NCBI GenBank assembly: GCA_022360735.1 | Contig: JAKSCF010000446.1 | Span: forward strand, 1 to 8,149 | DNA length: 8,149 bases | Direction of reading: 5' to 3' | Origin: Clostridia bacterium | GTDB taxonomy: Bacteria; Bacillota_A; Clostridia; Peptostreptococcales; JAAYPU01 | Part shown: piece after piece, positions 1-5,799 of the stretch | Layout of the letters: every line of letters starts with the position of its first letter | Numbering within the stretch: the stretch's first letter is position 1 | Program-made: the position numbers and the translations under genes | The notes under the pieces: generated by a model | Told to the model about the DNA's origin: nothing | Seen by the model: only the letters and a program-made list of their open reading frames with translations | Databases searched by the model: none

Positions 1-2
1 TC

Positions 3-16
3 GCAGGTCTCATACA
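3..16 (+). repeat. Direct repeat GCAGGTCTCATACA, copy 1
   Basis: The 14-base string GCAGGTCTCATACA at 3-16 recurs exactly at 137-150, each time just before a hairpin unit. A partial copy (TCGCAG, as at 1-6) stands at 56-61 ahead of the second unit. The string is therefore part of the repeat module, as a linker between hairpins. Confidence 0.8.
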
Positions 17-136
17 AGTCGAACTTTCCAATCTTTGATTGGTAAAAGTTGCGATTCGCAGAGTGGAAACTCTCCAGCCTCTGGCTGGCTAAGAGTTTTT
101 CAGTTGAAGCCCTAGCCAGAATTTTTAATTCTGTTT

Positions 137-150
137 GCAGGTCTCATACA
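137..150 (+). repeat. Direct repeat GCAGGTCTCATACA, copy 2
   Basis: Exact second copy of the 14-base linker found at 3-16, with 134 bp between starts. It precedes the hairpin at 153-181, which ends 7 bases short of the dinB stop codon. That hairpin is followed by TTTT on the + strand, so it could also stop + strand transcripts entering dinB from the left. No U-run follows it on the dinB (-) strand. Confidence 0.75.
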
Positions 151-187
151 GAAACTTTCTAATCTTTGATTAGTAAAAGTTTTTCAG

Positions 188-1432
188 TTACAAAGAACCG
201 GACATCATTAAGTAATCTCCTTCATTTACACCGCCTTGAATAGGAGAAAGACGGCTGTGTACAAAACAACTCCTTATAATAGAAGCATCTCCATATTTAT
301 GGCGAATGGCATCTATAGCCGTATCCAGCTGTTTGTTTTTTTCTTTATTAAAATCATCAAAAAAAGAAAACTGGTAAAAATCATCCGATACCAATTCAGA
401 AACGCGAACGCCTAAGTGGCGCAGCGGATCTTGATGCCATAATTCACCAAAGAGCTTTTTTACAACTTTAAAAATTTCTGTAGTAGAATTAGTGGGTGAT
501 TTTAGCTTCATTTGATGAGATGAATGAGAAAAACCATCTGTTTTAATGGAAACACTGACTAAAAAGCAAAGACATTCCATGCTGCGAAGTCGCATGGATA
601 CTCTTTCTGTCAGGGCGAGTAATACCATTCGGGCTTCTTTTTCGTTTGAGACATCAAAAGGAATGGTCGTACTATTACCAACACCTTTTTGAATAATTTC
701 ATTATTATTTTTAACCGCAGCCGTATCAATACCATTGGCATAATTCCAAATAACAACGCCATGGGTTTTTAAAAGCGCTTTTAAATAATTGACATTGGTA
801 CAAGCGAGATCACCTATAGTATTGATATTAATTTTTCTAAGTTTTCTTGAAGTCGCTCTGCCTACCATAAAAAGTTCTTCTACAGGAAGGCGCCAAAGTT
901 TTTCTTCTATTTCTTCCGGGAATAATGTATGAAGCGCATCCGGTTTTTTAAGCTCAGATGCCATTTTAGCCAATAACTTATTAACAGATACACCAATGTT
1001 GATGGTAAAGCCCAGTTGATTTTTTATTTTTTCTTTAATTTCAAAGGCAGTTTTTACCGGGTCACCAAATTTTTTTTCTGAATCTGTATAATCTAAAAAG
1101 CATTCATCCACAGAATACCTTTGGACCTTTGAGGAATAAGAACATAAAATATCATACATGGCCTGACTGCATTTCAAATACAAATCATAATTAGGAGGCA
1201 CCACGACTAAATGGGGACATTTTTGTTTTGCTTCGTAAAGTGTCTCTCCTGTTCTAATCTTATATTTTTTAGCTGGAATGGATTTTGCCAATACAATACC
1301 GCTTCTTTTTTTGGGGTCACCCCCTACAACAGAAGGAATATTTCTAAGATCTATTTTACTTCCATTTTCAAGACGATAAGCTGCTTCCCAGCTGAGATAA
1401 GCCGAATTGGCATCAATATGAAAAATAACCAT
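188..1432 (-). CDS. dinB: DinB-type Y-family DNA polymerase (Pol IV-like)
   Basis: Translesion DNA polymerase that copies across damaged template with low fidelity. The 414-residue product starts HIDANSAYLSWEA (5-17): D7 is a predicted metal ligand and Y12 sits at the steric-gate position that excludes ribonucleotides. The catalytic SVDE is at 107-110 (D109, E110), followed by the palm motif GVSVNKLLAKMASELKKPD (147-165). A helix-hairpin-helix-like segment is near 182-210 and a little-finger domain follows. QFSFFDD (354-360) resembles a sliding-clamp binding motif. It is longer than E. coli Pol IV (351 residues) and closer in style to clostridial Y-family members. The ATG is preceded by AGGGTGA at 7-nt spacing. 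An SOS box in the promoter indicates LexA control. It is transcribed alone, away from tauE. No catalytic residue appears lost. Confidence 0.92.
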   Translation of the reverse strand: MVIFHIDANSAYLSWEAAYRLENGSKIDLRNIPSVVGGDPKKRSGIVLAKSIPAKKYKIRTGETLYEAKQKCPHLVVVPPNYDLYLKCSQAMYDILCSYSSKVQRYSVDECFLDYTDSEKKFGDPVKTAFEIKEKIKNQLGFTINIGVSVNKLLAKMASELKKPDALHTLFPEEIEEKLWRLPVEELFMVGRATSRKLRKININTIGDLACTNVNYLKALLKTHGVVIWNYANGIDTAAVKNNNEIIQKGVGNSTTIPFDVSNEKEARMVLLALTERVSMRLRSMECLCFLVSVSIKTDGFSHSSHQMKLKSPTNSTTEIFKVVKKLFGELWHQDPLRHLGVRVSELVSDDFYQFSFFDDFNKEKNKQLDTAIDAIRHKYGDASIIRSCFVHSRLSPIQGGVNEGDYLMMSGSL

Positions 1433-1461
1433 AAATACATCACCCTGCTTTTAGTATATTC

Positions 1462-1491
1462 ATATTAACACGAACATATGTTCTTTATCAA
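1462..1491 (-). promoter_or_regulatory. dinB promoter
   Basis: On the - strand, TTGATA (1486-1491) and TAATAT (1462-1467) are separated by 18 bp, a sigma-A type arrangement about 30 bp upstream of the dinB ATG. The SOS box occupies most of the spacer. A second isolated TATAAT lies further upstream at 1506-1511 with no good -35. Confidence 0.65.
1471..1484. promoter_or_regulatory. LexA (SOS) box
   Basis: CGAACATATGTTCT contains the perfect 12-bp palindrome GAACATATGTTC (1472-1483). It matches the Gram-positive LexA/DinR consensus CGAACRNRYGTTYC at every position but the last. It lies between the -35 and -10 of dinB, so bound LexA should block polymerase there and dinB should be induced by DNA damage. 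Confidence 0.88.
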
Positions 1492-1544
1492 CAGGTATTT
1501 TTTGTATTATAGCGCGGTTAGCGAGATTTGGTAAAGGAGAAATC

Positions 1545-1569
1545 AATAATTGGATATAAAATAATTGGA
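1545..1569 (+). repeat. Tandem 10-bp direct repeats at the tauE promoter
   Basis: AATAATTGGA occurs at 1545-1554 and again at 1560-1569, 15 bp apart start to start. The second copy overlaps the -35 hexamer TTGGAC. This could be a pair of activator or repressor sites, but the string is AT-rich and may be chance. Confidence 0.45.
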
Positions 1570-1593
1570 CTTTTAGGGGGGATGGAGTATACT
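1565..1593 (+). promoter_or_regulatory. Promoter of the TauE/SafE-like gene
   Basis: TTGGAC (1565-1570), a 17-bp spacer and TATACT (1588-1593) make a near-consensus sigma-A promoter. Transcription should start near 1600, giving a leader of about 55 nt before the GTG start at 1657. Confidence 0.7.
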
Positions 1594-1656
1594 ATATACA
1601 GGTGACAGGTACAGATGAGGTCAATAAGTTAATTTTGAAATGTTGAGGTAAATCAT

Positions 1657-2439
1657 GTGTATGTAATTTATTTTTTTATTGCTTTGTTGGCAACCACTTT
1701 AGGAGCTTTGGCCGGTTTAGGTGGGGGCGTGATTATTAAACCCGCATTGGATTTTTTAAATCATTATGATATTAAAACAATCAGTGTACTATCATCCTTT
1801 ACGGTTTTATCAATGGCAATCGTATCTACCATAAAGCAGCTAAGAGCAGGTGTTGAATTTCAAGGGATGACATCTGTTCGTTTAGTAGTGGGCGCTATTA
1901 TAGGGGGGGTCTTTGGGAAAATTATATTTACTTGGTTTGTAAATGTACTGGGCAATGATTTAACCGCTAAAAACATCCAATCTATTATGTTAGCTTCTTT
2001 ATTGATGCTTATTTTGTATATGACCAATCACAAAGAAAAATTTCATGAGCTTTATGTAAGTAATAAGTGGTGGATGATAAGCATTGGATTTATATTAGGT
2101 TTGGTTTCAGCATTTTTAGGTATAGGAGGAGGACCACTCAATGTAGGGGTTTTATCTATATTCTTTGCAATGGACCCTAAAATTGCAGCTGCACACTCTG
2201 TTTTAATCATTCTTTTTTCTCAGCTGTCAAAGCTGATAAGCATTGGAATCAGTACCGGATTCAGTATGTATGATTTAAGTGCATTATACGGCATGGTTTT
2301 TGGTGGAATTCTCGGCGGTTTTGTGGGGGCGTTTTTCAGCAAAAAGCTTGAAAATGAATCTGTAAAACGTATTTTTAATATTATGCTGTGTTTCTTAATT
2401 ATACTTAATATTTATAATTGCTTTCGAACAATAGTGTAG
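1657..2439 (+). CDS. TauE/SafE-family membrane transporter
   Basis: Inner-membrane permease of the TauE/SafE (former DUF81) family, whose characterised members export sulfite, sulfoacetate or related organic anions. The substrate here cannot be told. The 260-residue product is almost wholly hydrophobic, with about eight membrane segments. It shows the family's internal duplication: a glycine motif GALAGLGGGVIIKP at 16-29 and a matching one, GLVSAFLGIGGGPLNV, at 148-163. The start is GTG, chosen because GAGGT (1645-1649) sits 7 nt upstream and the nearby ATG at 1655 runs into a stop at once. Length is typical of the family. It has its own promoter and stands alone, divergent from dinB and convergent with the aminopeptidase gene, so context gives no clue to substrate. 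Confidence 0.88.
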   Translation: MYVIYFFIALLATTLGALAGLGGGVIIKPALDFLNHYDIKTISVLSSFTVLSMAIVSTIKQLRAGVEFQGMTSVRLVVGAIIGGVFGKIIFTWFVNVLGNDLTAKNIQSIMLASLLMLILYMTNHKEKFHELYVSNKWWMISIGFILGLVSAFLGIGGGPLNVGVLSIFFAMDPKIAAAHSVLIILFSQLSKLISIGISTGFSMYDLSALYGMVFGGILGGFVGAFFSKKLENESVKRIFNIMLCFLIILNIYNCFRTIV

Positions 2440-2445
2440 TACTCA

Positions 2446-2550
2446 AATCTAAAATAAGTATGAGCCTTAAAAAAATAAAGGCGTATTGAATACGCCCTTA
2501 CTTAACCTTAAACTCATACTTATACTTAATTTATATTTCTACTTTAGATT
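2446..2550. repeat. Nested inverted repeats between convergent genes
   Basis: Two adjoining arms pair across this stretch: AATCTAAA (2446-2453) with TTTAGATT (2543-2550), and directly inside it ATAAGTATGAG (2454-2464) with CTCATACTTAT (2513-2523), perfect over 11 bp. The outermost right arm enters the last codons of the aminopeptidase gene. The terminator hairpin 2480-2496 sits inside. The whole can fold as one branched structure in transcripts from either side. Confidence 0.7.
2469..2496 (-). terminator. Rho-independent terminator of the aminopeptidase gene
   Basis: On the - strand GGCGTAT (2490-2496) pairs with ATACGCC (2480-2486) around a 3-nt loop and is followed by TTTATTTTTTT (2469-2479), a classic intrinsic terminator about 42 bp past the stop codon of the aminopeptidase gene. 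On the + strand the same stem has only a poor T-tail, so termination of the TauE gene here would rely on the larger nested stems. Confidence 0.85.
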
Positions 2551-3648
2551 CTCAGGATTTAAGCGTTCCAATTCAGGAATAACGAAATGACCGTCTTTTC
2601 GGATTAAAACGTCATCGAAATAGATTTCACCGCCGCCATATTCCGGCGTTTGAATACATACCAAATCCCAATGAATAGCAGATTTATTACCATTAAACGC
2701 ATCTTCGTAAGAAGAACCGGGTGTAAAGTGAAAACTGCCCATAATTTTTTCATCAAACAGTGTATCTTTCATAGGCTTTAAAATATACGGATTGACACCG
2801 ATAGCAAATTCGCCGATATAGCGTGCATTATCATCCATGTCCAGCAGTTCATTGATACGCTCTGTATTATTGGCCTCTGCTTTAATAATTTTTCCGTCCT
2901 TAAACTCAAATTTAATATTTTCATAAGTAAATCCTTGATACTCGGAAGGTGTATTATATGAAAGGGTACCATTGACAGAGTCTCTAACGGGAGCCGTATA
3001 AACCTCGCCATCCGGAATATTTCTCTCTCCATCACATTTACGAGTAGGAATGTCTTTTATAGAAAAATGAAGATCAGTTCCAGGTCCAACAATTCTAACT
3101 TTATCTGTTTTATCCATAAGGGCTACCAATGCGTCCATGGCTTTAGACATTTTGCCATAATCTAAAGTACAAACATCAAAGTAAAAATTTTCAAAGCTTT
3201 CTAAGCTCATATTCGCCAGCTGAGCCATAGCGTTATTGGGATATCTTAAAACTACCCACTTGGTATTATTAACCCTTTCTTCTAAAACGGGTTTCAAAGT
3301 TCTATTGTAAAGATTAATTTTTTCAGAAGGCACATCAGACATTTCTGAAGTATTGTCAGCTGCACGAATGGCGATGTACGCATCCATACCTTCCATTTGC
3401 TTTAGTTCATAATCTCTTAGATATTCCAGTTGGCTTTCTTCACAGTTCATAATGATTTCTCTGGCGATAGCAGAATCTTTAATATCATAATAAGGGTAGC
3501 CGCCTGCATTGTAGATTTCTTTTATAATTTGGCGAACTAAATTCCTAGAAGAACTTCCTGTTGAAGAAACGAAAACCCTTTCATTTTTTTGAACATTGCA
3601 GGAATAATTAACCAGTACTTTGGCAAGTTCCTTTATTCTTGGATCCAT
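2539..3648 (-). CDS. M29-family metallo-aminopeptidase (short form)
   Basis: Predicted cytoplasmic aminopeptidase of MEROPS family M29 (AmpS/PepS/AmpT type), which removes N-terminal residues from peptides using two metal ions. The 369-residue product carries the family's ligand motifs in order: NIPDGEVYTAP (210-220, E215), IGEFAIGVNP (278-287, E280), GSFHFTPGSSY (304-314, H307) and IHWDLV (325-330, H326 and D328). The family's usual length is about 410 residues. Here the loop between the two histidine motifs is short, 19 residues from H307 to H326, and the N-terminal part also looks compact. All predicted ligands remain, so it should be active. The ATG has a strong GGAGGAGA site just upstream (3653-3660). 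No convincing promoter was found in the 114 bp before it. A terminator follows. It appears to be a single-gene unit. Confidence 0.88.
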   Translation of the reverse strand: MDPRIKELAKVLVNYSCNVQKNERVFVSSTGSSSRNLVRQIIKEIYNAGGYPYYDIKDSAIAREIIMNCEESQLEYLRDYELKQMEGMDAYIAIRAADNTSEMSDVPSEKINLYNRTLKPVLEERVNNTKWVVLRYPNNAMAQLANMSLESFENFYFDVCTLDYGKMSKAMDALVALMDKTDKVRIVGPGTDLHFSIKDIPTRKCDGERNIPDGEVYTAPVRDSVNGTLSYNTPSEYQGFTYENIKFEFKDGKIIKAEANNTERINELLDMDDNARYIGEFAIGVNPYILKPMKDTLFDEKIMGSFHFTPGSSYEDAFNGNKSAIHWDLVCIQTPEYGGGEIYFDDVLIRKDGHFVIPELERLNPENLK

Positions 3649-3762
3649 AATATCTCCTCCTAAAATTCATACATATTTCATAGTATTTACAAATATGACT
3701 AAATTAAAACAAATTTAAATGATTCATTGAAAATGAAAAAAGAACCCATTCATTATTGTTGG

Positions 3763-4308
3763 CTAAGATGCTTTTTTGTTTGAATGCTTATCTAATACAG
3801 CATTTTGAAAAAACATAAAAACGCCTGCCATAATAAAGAAATCTCCAATGCTGAGCATTTGAGGAAGGGGGTAGGGTTTAGGTATAGGAATAATATCCGA
3901 TAGGAATGCCAGACGTGTAGAGTCTGTTATTAAAGCATGAAACGTATCCAATCGTACAGATGTAATACTGGCCATGTCATATCCTGCTATTTCAAGGCCT
4001 TTTGAAGATACAGGCATAAAGCCTTGATTAAAAGCAATGACAACAGCATTCATAAGAGTACCTATAAAAGCAATGACCATAGAAAGCTCACGAAAATTCA
4101 ATACCAAGCAAATCAGTATTAAAAGATAGGAAAGAACCACAATCGGGTGAAAGAAGGTTTCCAGATACCCTAATTTTAAAATAATTTGTAAAATACCTGC
4201 AATTAAAAGCAGATACCAACCGGATATATAAGCATTTTGCAGATTTTTTAATTTTCCTTTGCGAAAAAAGCAAACCAATATAGAAGCACTAGCAGTTTCA
4301 ACTAACAT
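3763..4308 (-). CDS. DUF5317-like membrane protein
   Basis: Small integral membrane protein of 181 residues with four to five hydrophobic segments, near 3-15 (weak), 28-47, 55-72, 76-95 and 153-170. The motifs NQGFMPV (94-100), TRLAFLSDIIPIP (131-143) and SIGDFF (153-158) are those I associate with the DUF5317 family, whose function is unknown. Its ATG lies inside the end of the HD-GYP gene: the two frames overlap by 7 nt (4302-4308), which suggests translational coupling and a shared job at the membrane. It has no separate promoter. The start is short for a full first membrane helix, but the segment RKGKLKNL after it fits family starts. No clear terminator follows: a weak AT-only stem at 3723-3737 lacks a good U-tract. 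Confidence 0.78.
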   Translation of the reverse strand: MLVETASASILVCFFRKGKLKNLQNAYISGWYLLLIAGILQIILKLGYLETFFHPIVVLSYLLILICLVLNFRELSMVIAFIGTLMNAVVIAFNQGFMPVSSKGLEIAGYDMASITSVRLDTFHALITDSTRLAFLSDIIPIPKPYPLPQMLSIGDFFIMAGVFMFFQNAVLDKHSNKKAS

Positions 4309-5567
4309 AACATTTCTTCATCCTTTTCAGATAAATTTTCAAGAATCTCTATGAAAGATTCAGTTAATTCAGGCTCAAACTGTGTTCCTGAATTTATTCG
4401 AAGCTCCTCAAGGGCTTCTTCTTTTGACATAGCATGGCGATAAGGTCGGTCGGAAGTCATAGCATCATAGACATCTGCTAAAGAAAGGATAGCAGCCTCT
4501 ATACAGATATCACCATTTTTTAGACCGGAAGGATAACCTTTACCATCATGCCGTTCATGGTGCTGCCTGATAATCTCAGAAATGTCTTTTAGAAAGTCAA
4601 CACCTTCAAGAATTTCAGCACCAATAACCACATGGTTTTTGATTTCTTCATACTCATCAAAAGTGAGGGATAAAGGCTTTTTTAATATACTATCGCTAAT
4701 ACCTACTTTTCCTATATCGTGAAGTAAGGCAGCTGTTTTTATTTTTTGTACTTTTTGGTCCGGCAGTTTTGCTGCCAATGCAATCATCTCGGCATACTTC
4801 TGAACACGAGCTGAATGACCACTGGTATAGGTATCTTTAGCTTCAACAAATTTATTAAAAGCATGGATGGTTTCCAGGTAAGTAGAGCGCATATTGATAT
4901 ACAGTTTAAAAGAAAACCTAGCCAAAAGCAATGGCCCGAAAAACAATACAACGGCAGCAGGCCCATAGCTCATGTAAGCAAGGGCTAAAATAACGCCGAT
5001 CATACCTACCGCAATAATATTAAGAAAAACACCTTTTATACTATTAATCCATACTCTCAAAAGACTCTCGTTGTGCAAAATAGCCATTAATTTGGATAAT
5101 ATTAAATTATTGATAAGAAGATAGGCTATGGTTGCTAAGATCGTCGGCAACACACTAAATTGGCTAATGATGCCACCAGAATATATATACACTAAACCAG
5201 CAACTCCTGCTGAGATAGTAAATTCTGAAATATTAAAAATAGTTTTATAAAAAGGTGTATTAAATATATACGAGTACCCATCTTGAGTTTTTATGACACA
5301 AAATATACACGCCAATGAGGCTGTAATAATGGCTAAAAAAGGACCTCCTATAATAATACAAGCAAGGTGCGTTGCAAAACTGACAGAAAGACCTATTCCA
5401 TTGGGAAGAACAATGCCTAAAGACTCAGAAATGGCAGCTAGAACAATCCAAAATATGGAAAGATAGATGCTGGGAAAAGCATACGAAGAAGCAATGAAAA
5501 AAGTCAATGCAACTGCGATGATGGTAACAAAGCATATATAGAATAATGCACTTTTAGGAATCTTCAT
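4302..5567 (-). CDS. Membrane-bound HD-GYP domain phosphohydrolase
   Basis: Predicted cyclic dinucleotide phosphodiesterase: HD-GYP domains are known to cleave c-di-GMP or relatives. Of 421 residues, about 7-220 form six to seven membrane segments of a sensor-like domain I cannot assign. A short linker leads to the HD-GYP domain (about 233-415). Conserved residues are complete: E243, H251, H283-D284 with K287 (LLHDIGKVGI), H312, HHERHDGKGYP (336-346) and D365 in LADVYDAM, with RPYR at 374-377. The domain therefore looks active and faces the cytoplasm. GAGGTG (5577-5582) precedes the ATG by 9 nt. The gene is first of a pair with the overlapping DUF5317-like gene. An unusual structured leader with a small ORF lies upstream (5618-5787) and probably controls it. 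It has no GGDEF domain. Confidence 0.9.
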   Translation of the reverse strand: MKIPKSALFYICFVTIIAVALTFFIASSYAFPSIYLSIFWIVLAAISESLGIVLPNGIGLSVSFATHLACIIIGGPFLAIITASLACIFCVIKTQDGYSYIFNTPFYKTIFNISEFTISAGVAGLVYIYSGGIISQFSVLPTILATIAYLLINNLILSKLMAILHNESLLRVWINSIKGVFLNIIAVGMIGVILALAYMSYGPAAVVLFFGPLLLARFSFKLYINMRSTYLETIHAFNKFVEAKDTYTSGHSARVQKYAEMIALAAKLPDQKVQKIKTAALLHDIGKVGISDSILKKPLSLTFDEYEEIKNHVVIGAEILEGVDFLKDISEIIRQHHERHDGKGYPSGLKNGDICIEAAILSLADVYDAMTSDRPYRHAMSKEEALEELRINSGTQFEPELTESFIEILENLSEKDEEMLC

Positions 5568-5576
5568 TTGCTTCTA

Positions 5577-5582
5577 CACCTC
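5577..5582 (-). promoter_or_regulatory. Ribosome binding site of the HD-GYP gene
   Basis: GAGGTG on the - strand, 9 nt before the ATG at 5567. It lies only about 7 nt after the left arm of the 13-bp inverted repeat (5590-5602), so pairing of that arm in a read-through transcript would bring a stem close to the site. Confidence 0.7.
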
Positions 5583-5617
5583 ATATATATATCAGACCGG
5601 ATTAAGTTAAATTATAG

Positions 5618-5695
5618 TTATCTCCAACTAAGTCCAGCGCCAGCTGAAAGGATAAGAGAAAGTAAGCTCATTCCTACAACTAAAATTCTTTTCAC
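5618..5695 (-). CDS. Possible 25-residue leader or signal-like peptide
   Basis: Short ORF opening with GTG, product of 25 residues. It starts VKRILVVG and ends SAGAGLSWR, with a hydrophobic core (residues 4-18), which resembles a signal peptide or a membrane-inserting small peptide. AAAGGGGG (5705-5712) lies 9 nt upstream as a plausible ribosome site. It lies wholly within the 13-bp inverted repeats and stops 50 nt before the HD-GYP start, in the same direction. It has no cysteine, so an AgrD-type lactone precursor is unlikely. Its ribosome site falls inside a predicted fold (5698-5753), so translation may be switched. I do not recognise the family. It may be a leader peptide, a small membrane protein partnered with the HD-GYP protein, or chance. 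Confidence 0.4.
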   Translation of the reverse strand: MKRILVVGMSLLSLILSAGAGLSWR

Positions 5696-5697
5696 CA

Positions 5698-5753
5698 GAT
5701 ATAGCCCCCTTTACAGAGTACTATGCCTGTCCGCTAATAAGGCATGCTATATC
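5698..5753 (-). ncRNA. Three-way-junction leader, candidate cis-regulatory RNA
   Basis: On the - strand three stems can form together. P1 is GATATAGC (5746-5753) with GCTATATC (5698-5705), 8 bp. P2 is ATGCCT (5740-5745) with AGGCAT (5723-5728), 6 bp, and abuts P1 directly. P3 is CTCT (5715-5718) with AGGG (5707-5710), 4 bp closed by a GUAA tetraloop. The ribosome site AAAGGGGG of the small ORF is spread over P3 and P1, and P1 ends 2 nt before its GTG. A promoter would start transcripts near 5763, just before P1. The layout suits a translational switch or thermosensor ahead of the HD-GYP genes. It does not match the c-di-GMP-I or -II riboswitch consensus as I know them, nor another class I recall. 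Confidence 0.5.
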
Positions 5754-5769
5754 CGCTACGCTATTTTAA

Positions 5770-5799
5770 ATTTTATCCGGTCTGATAATCACGTGACAA
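5770..5799 (-). promoter_or_regulatory. Candidate promoter of the HD-GYP leader
   Basis: TTGTCA (5794-5799), an 18-bp spacer and TAAAAT (5770-5775), each one base off consensus, lie in the 3' end of the upstream gene and overlap the right arm of the 13-bp inverted repeat. Transcription would begin near 5763, immediately before the foldable leader. A second perfect TATAAT (5611-5616, - strand) closer to the HD-GYP gene has no good -35. Confidence 0.55.

Larger units (their letters stand above)
1..187. repeat. Block of hairpin repeats with covarying stems
   Basis: Four short hairpins lie in 187 bases between the window edge and the dinB stop. Three share one plan: an outer arm AACTYT, a 6-bp inner stem, a TTT or TCT loop, the inner complement, a 2-3 nt bulge, then ARAGTT. 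They lie at 22-50 (CCAATC/GATTGG), 68-97 (CCAGCC/GGCTGG) and 153-181 (CTAATC/GATTAG). Both sides of the inner stem change together, so base pairing appears to be selected. A fourth, simpler hairpin is at 117-133 (CAGAATT, TTT loop, AATTCTG). Units 2 and 3 are both followed by TTTTTCAGTT. The block probably continues left of the window. It is not CRISPR-like, because spacing is irregular and units are palindromic and divergent. A REP-like intergenic family is my best reading. Function is unknown. Confidence 0.8.
5590..5787. repeat. 13-bp inverted repeat bounding a 198-bp segment
   Basis: TATCAGACCGGAT (5590-5602) and ATCCGGTCTGATA (5775-5787) are perfect reverse complements 172 bp apart. Imperfect pairing continues inward. 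The right arm forms the last codons and stop of the upstream gene (DYQTG*), and overlaps a promoter. The left arm stands just before the HD-GYP ribosome site. Two readings: a small non-autonomous mobile element of the TA-target type (a TA flanks TCAGACC at both ends), or a long-range regulatory stem or paired operator. No transposase is present. Confidence 0.7.

Noticed and set aside
1..187. CRISPR array
   Set aside because: Units are palindromes with diverged stems and irregular distances; there are no uniform repeats with unique spacers and no cas genes.
1211..1468. 85-codon ORF on the + strand
   Set aside because: It lies opposite dinB, has no ribosome site, and its product looks like no protein family; dinB motifs are unmistakable on the other strand.
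2778..3035. 85-codon ORF on the - strand within the aminopeptidase gene
   Set aside because: Different frame of a gene with full M29 motifs; a shadow.
3684..3712. Aminopeptidase promoter TTGTTT-17-TAAATA
   Set aside because: Each hexamer matches consensus at only three positions in very AT-rich DNA.
3723..3737. Terminator after the DUF5317-like gene
   Set aside because: TTCATT/AATGAA forms only a 6-bp A-T stem and the T-run lies before it on the - strand, not after.
4088..4273. 61-codon ORF on the - strand
   Set aside because: Lies inside the DUF5317-like gene in another frame and has no own signals.
5618..5695. AgrD-type autoinducer precursor
   Set aside because: No cysteine, no acidic C-terminal tail, and no agrB gene in the window.
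5698..5753. c-di-GMP-I or -II riboswitch
   Set aside because: The location invites it, but the conserved GEMM core strings and junction layout are absent from the leader as I read it.
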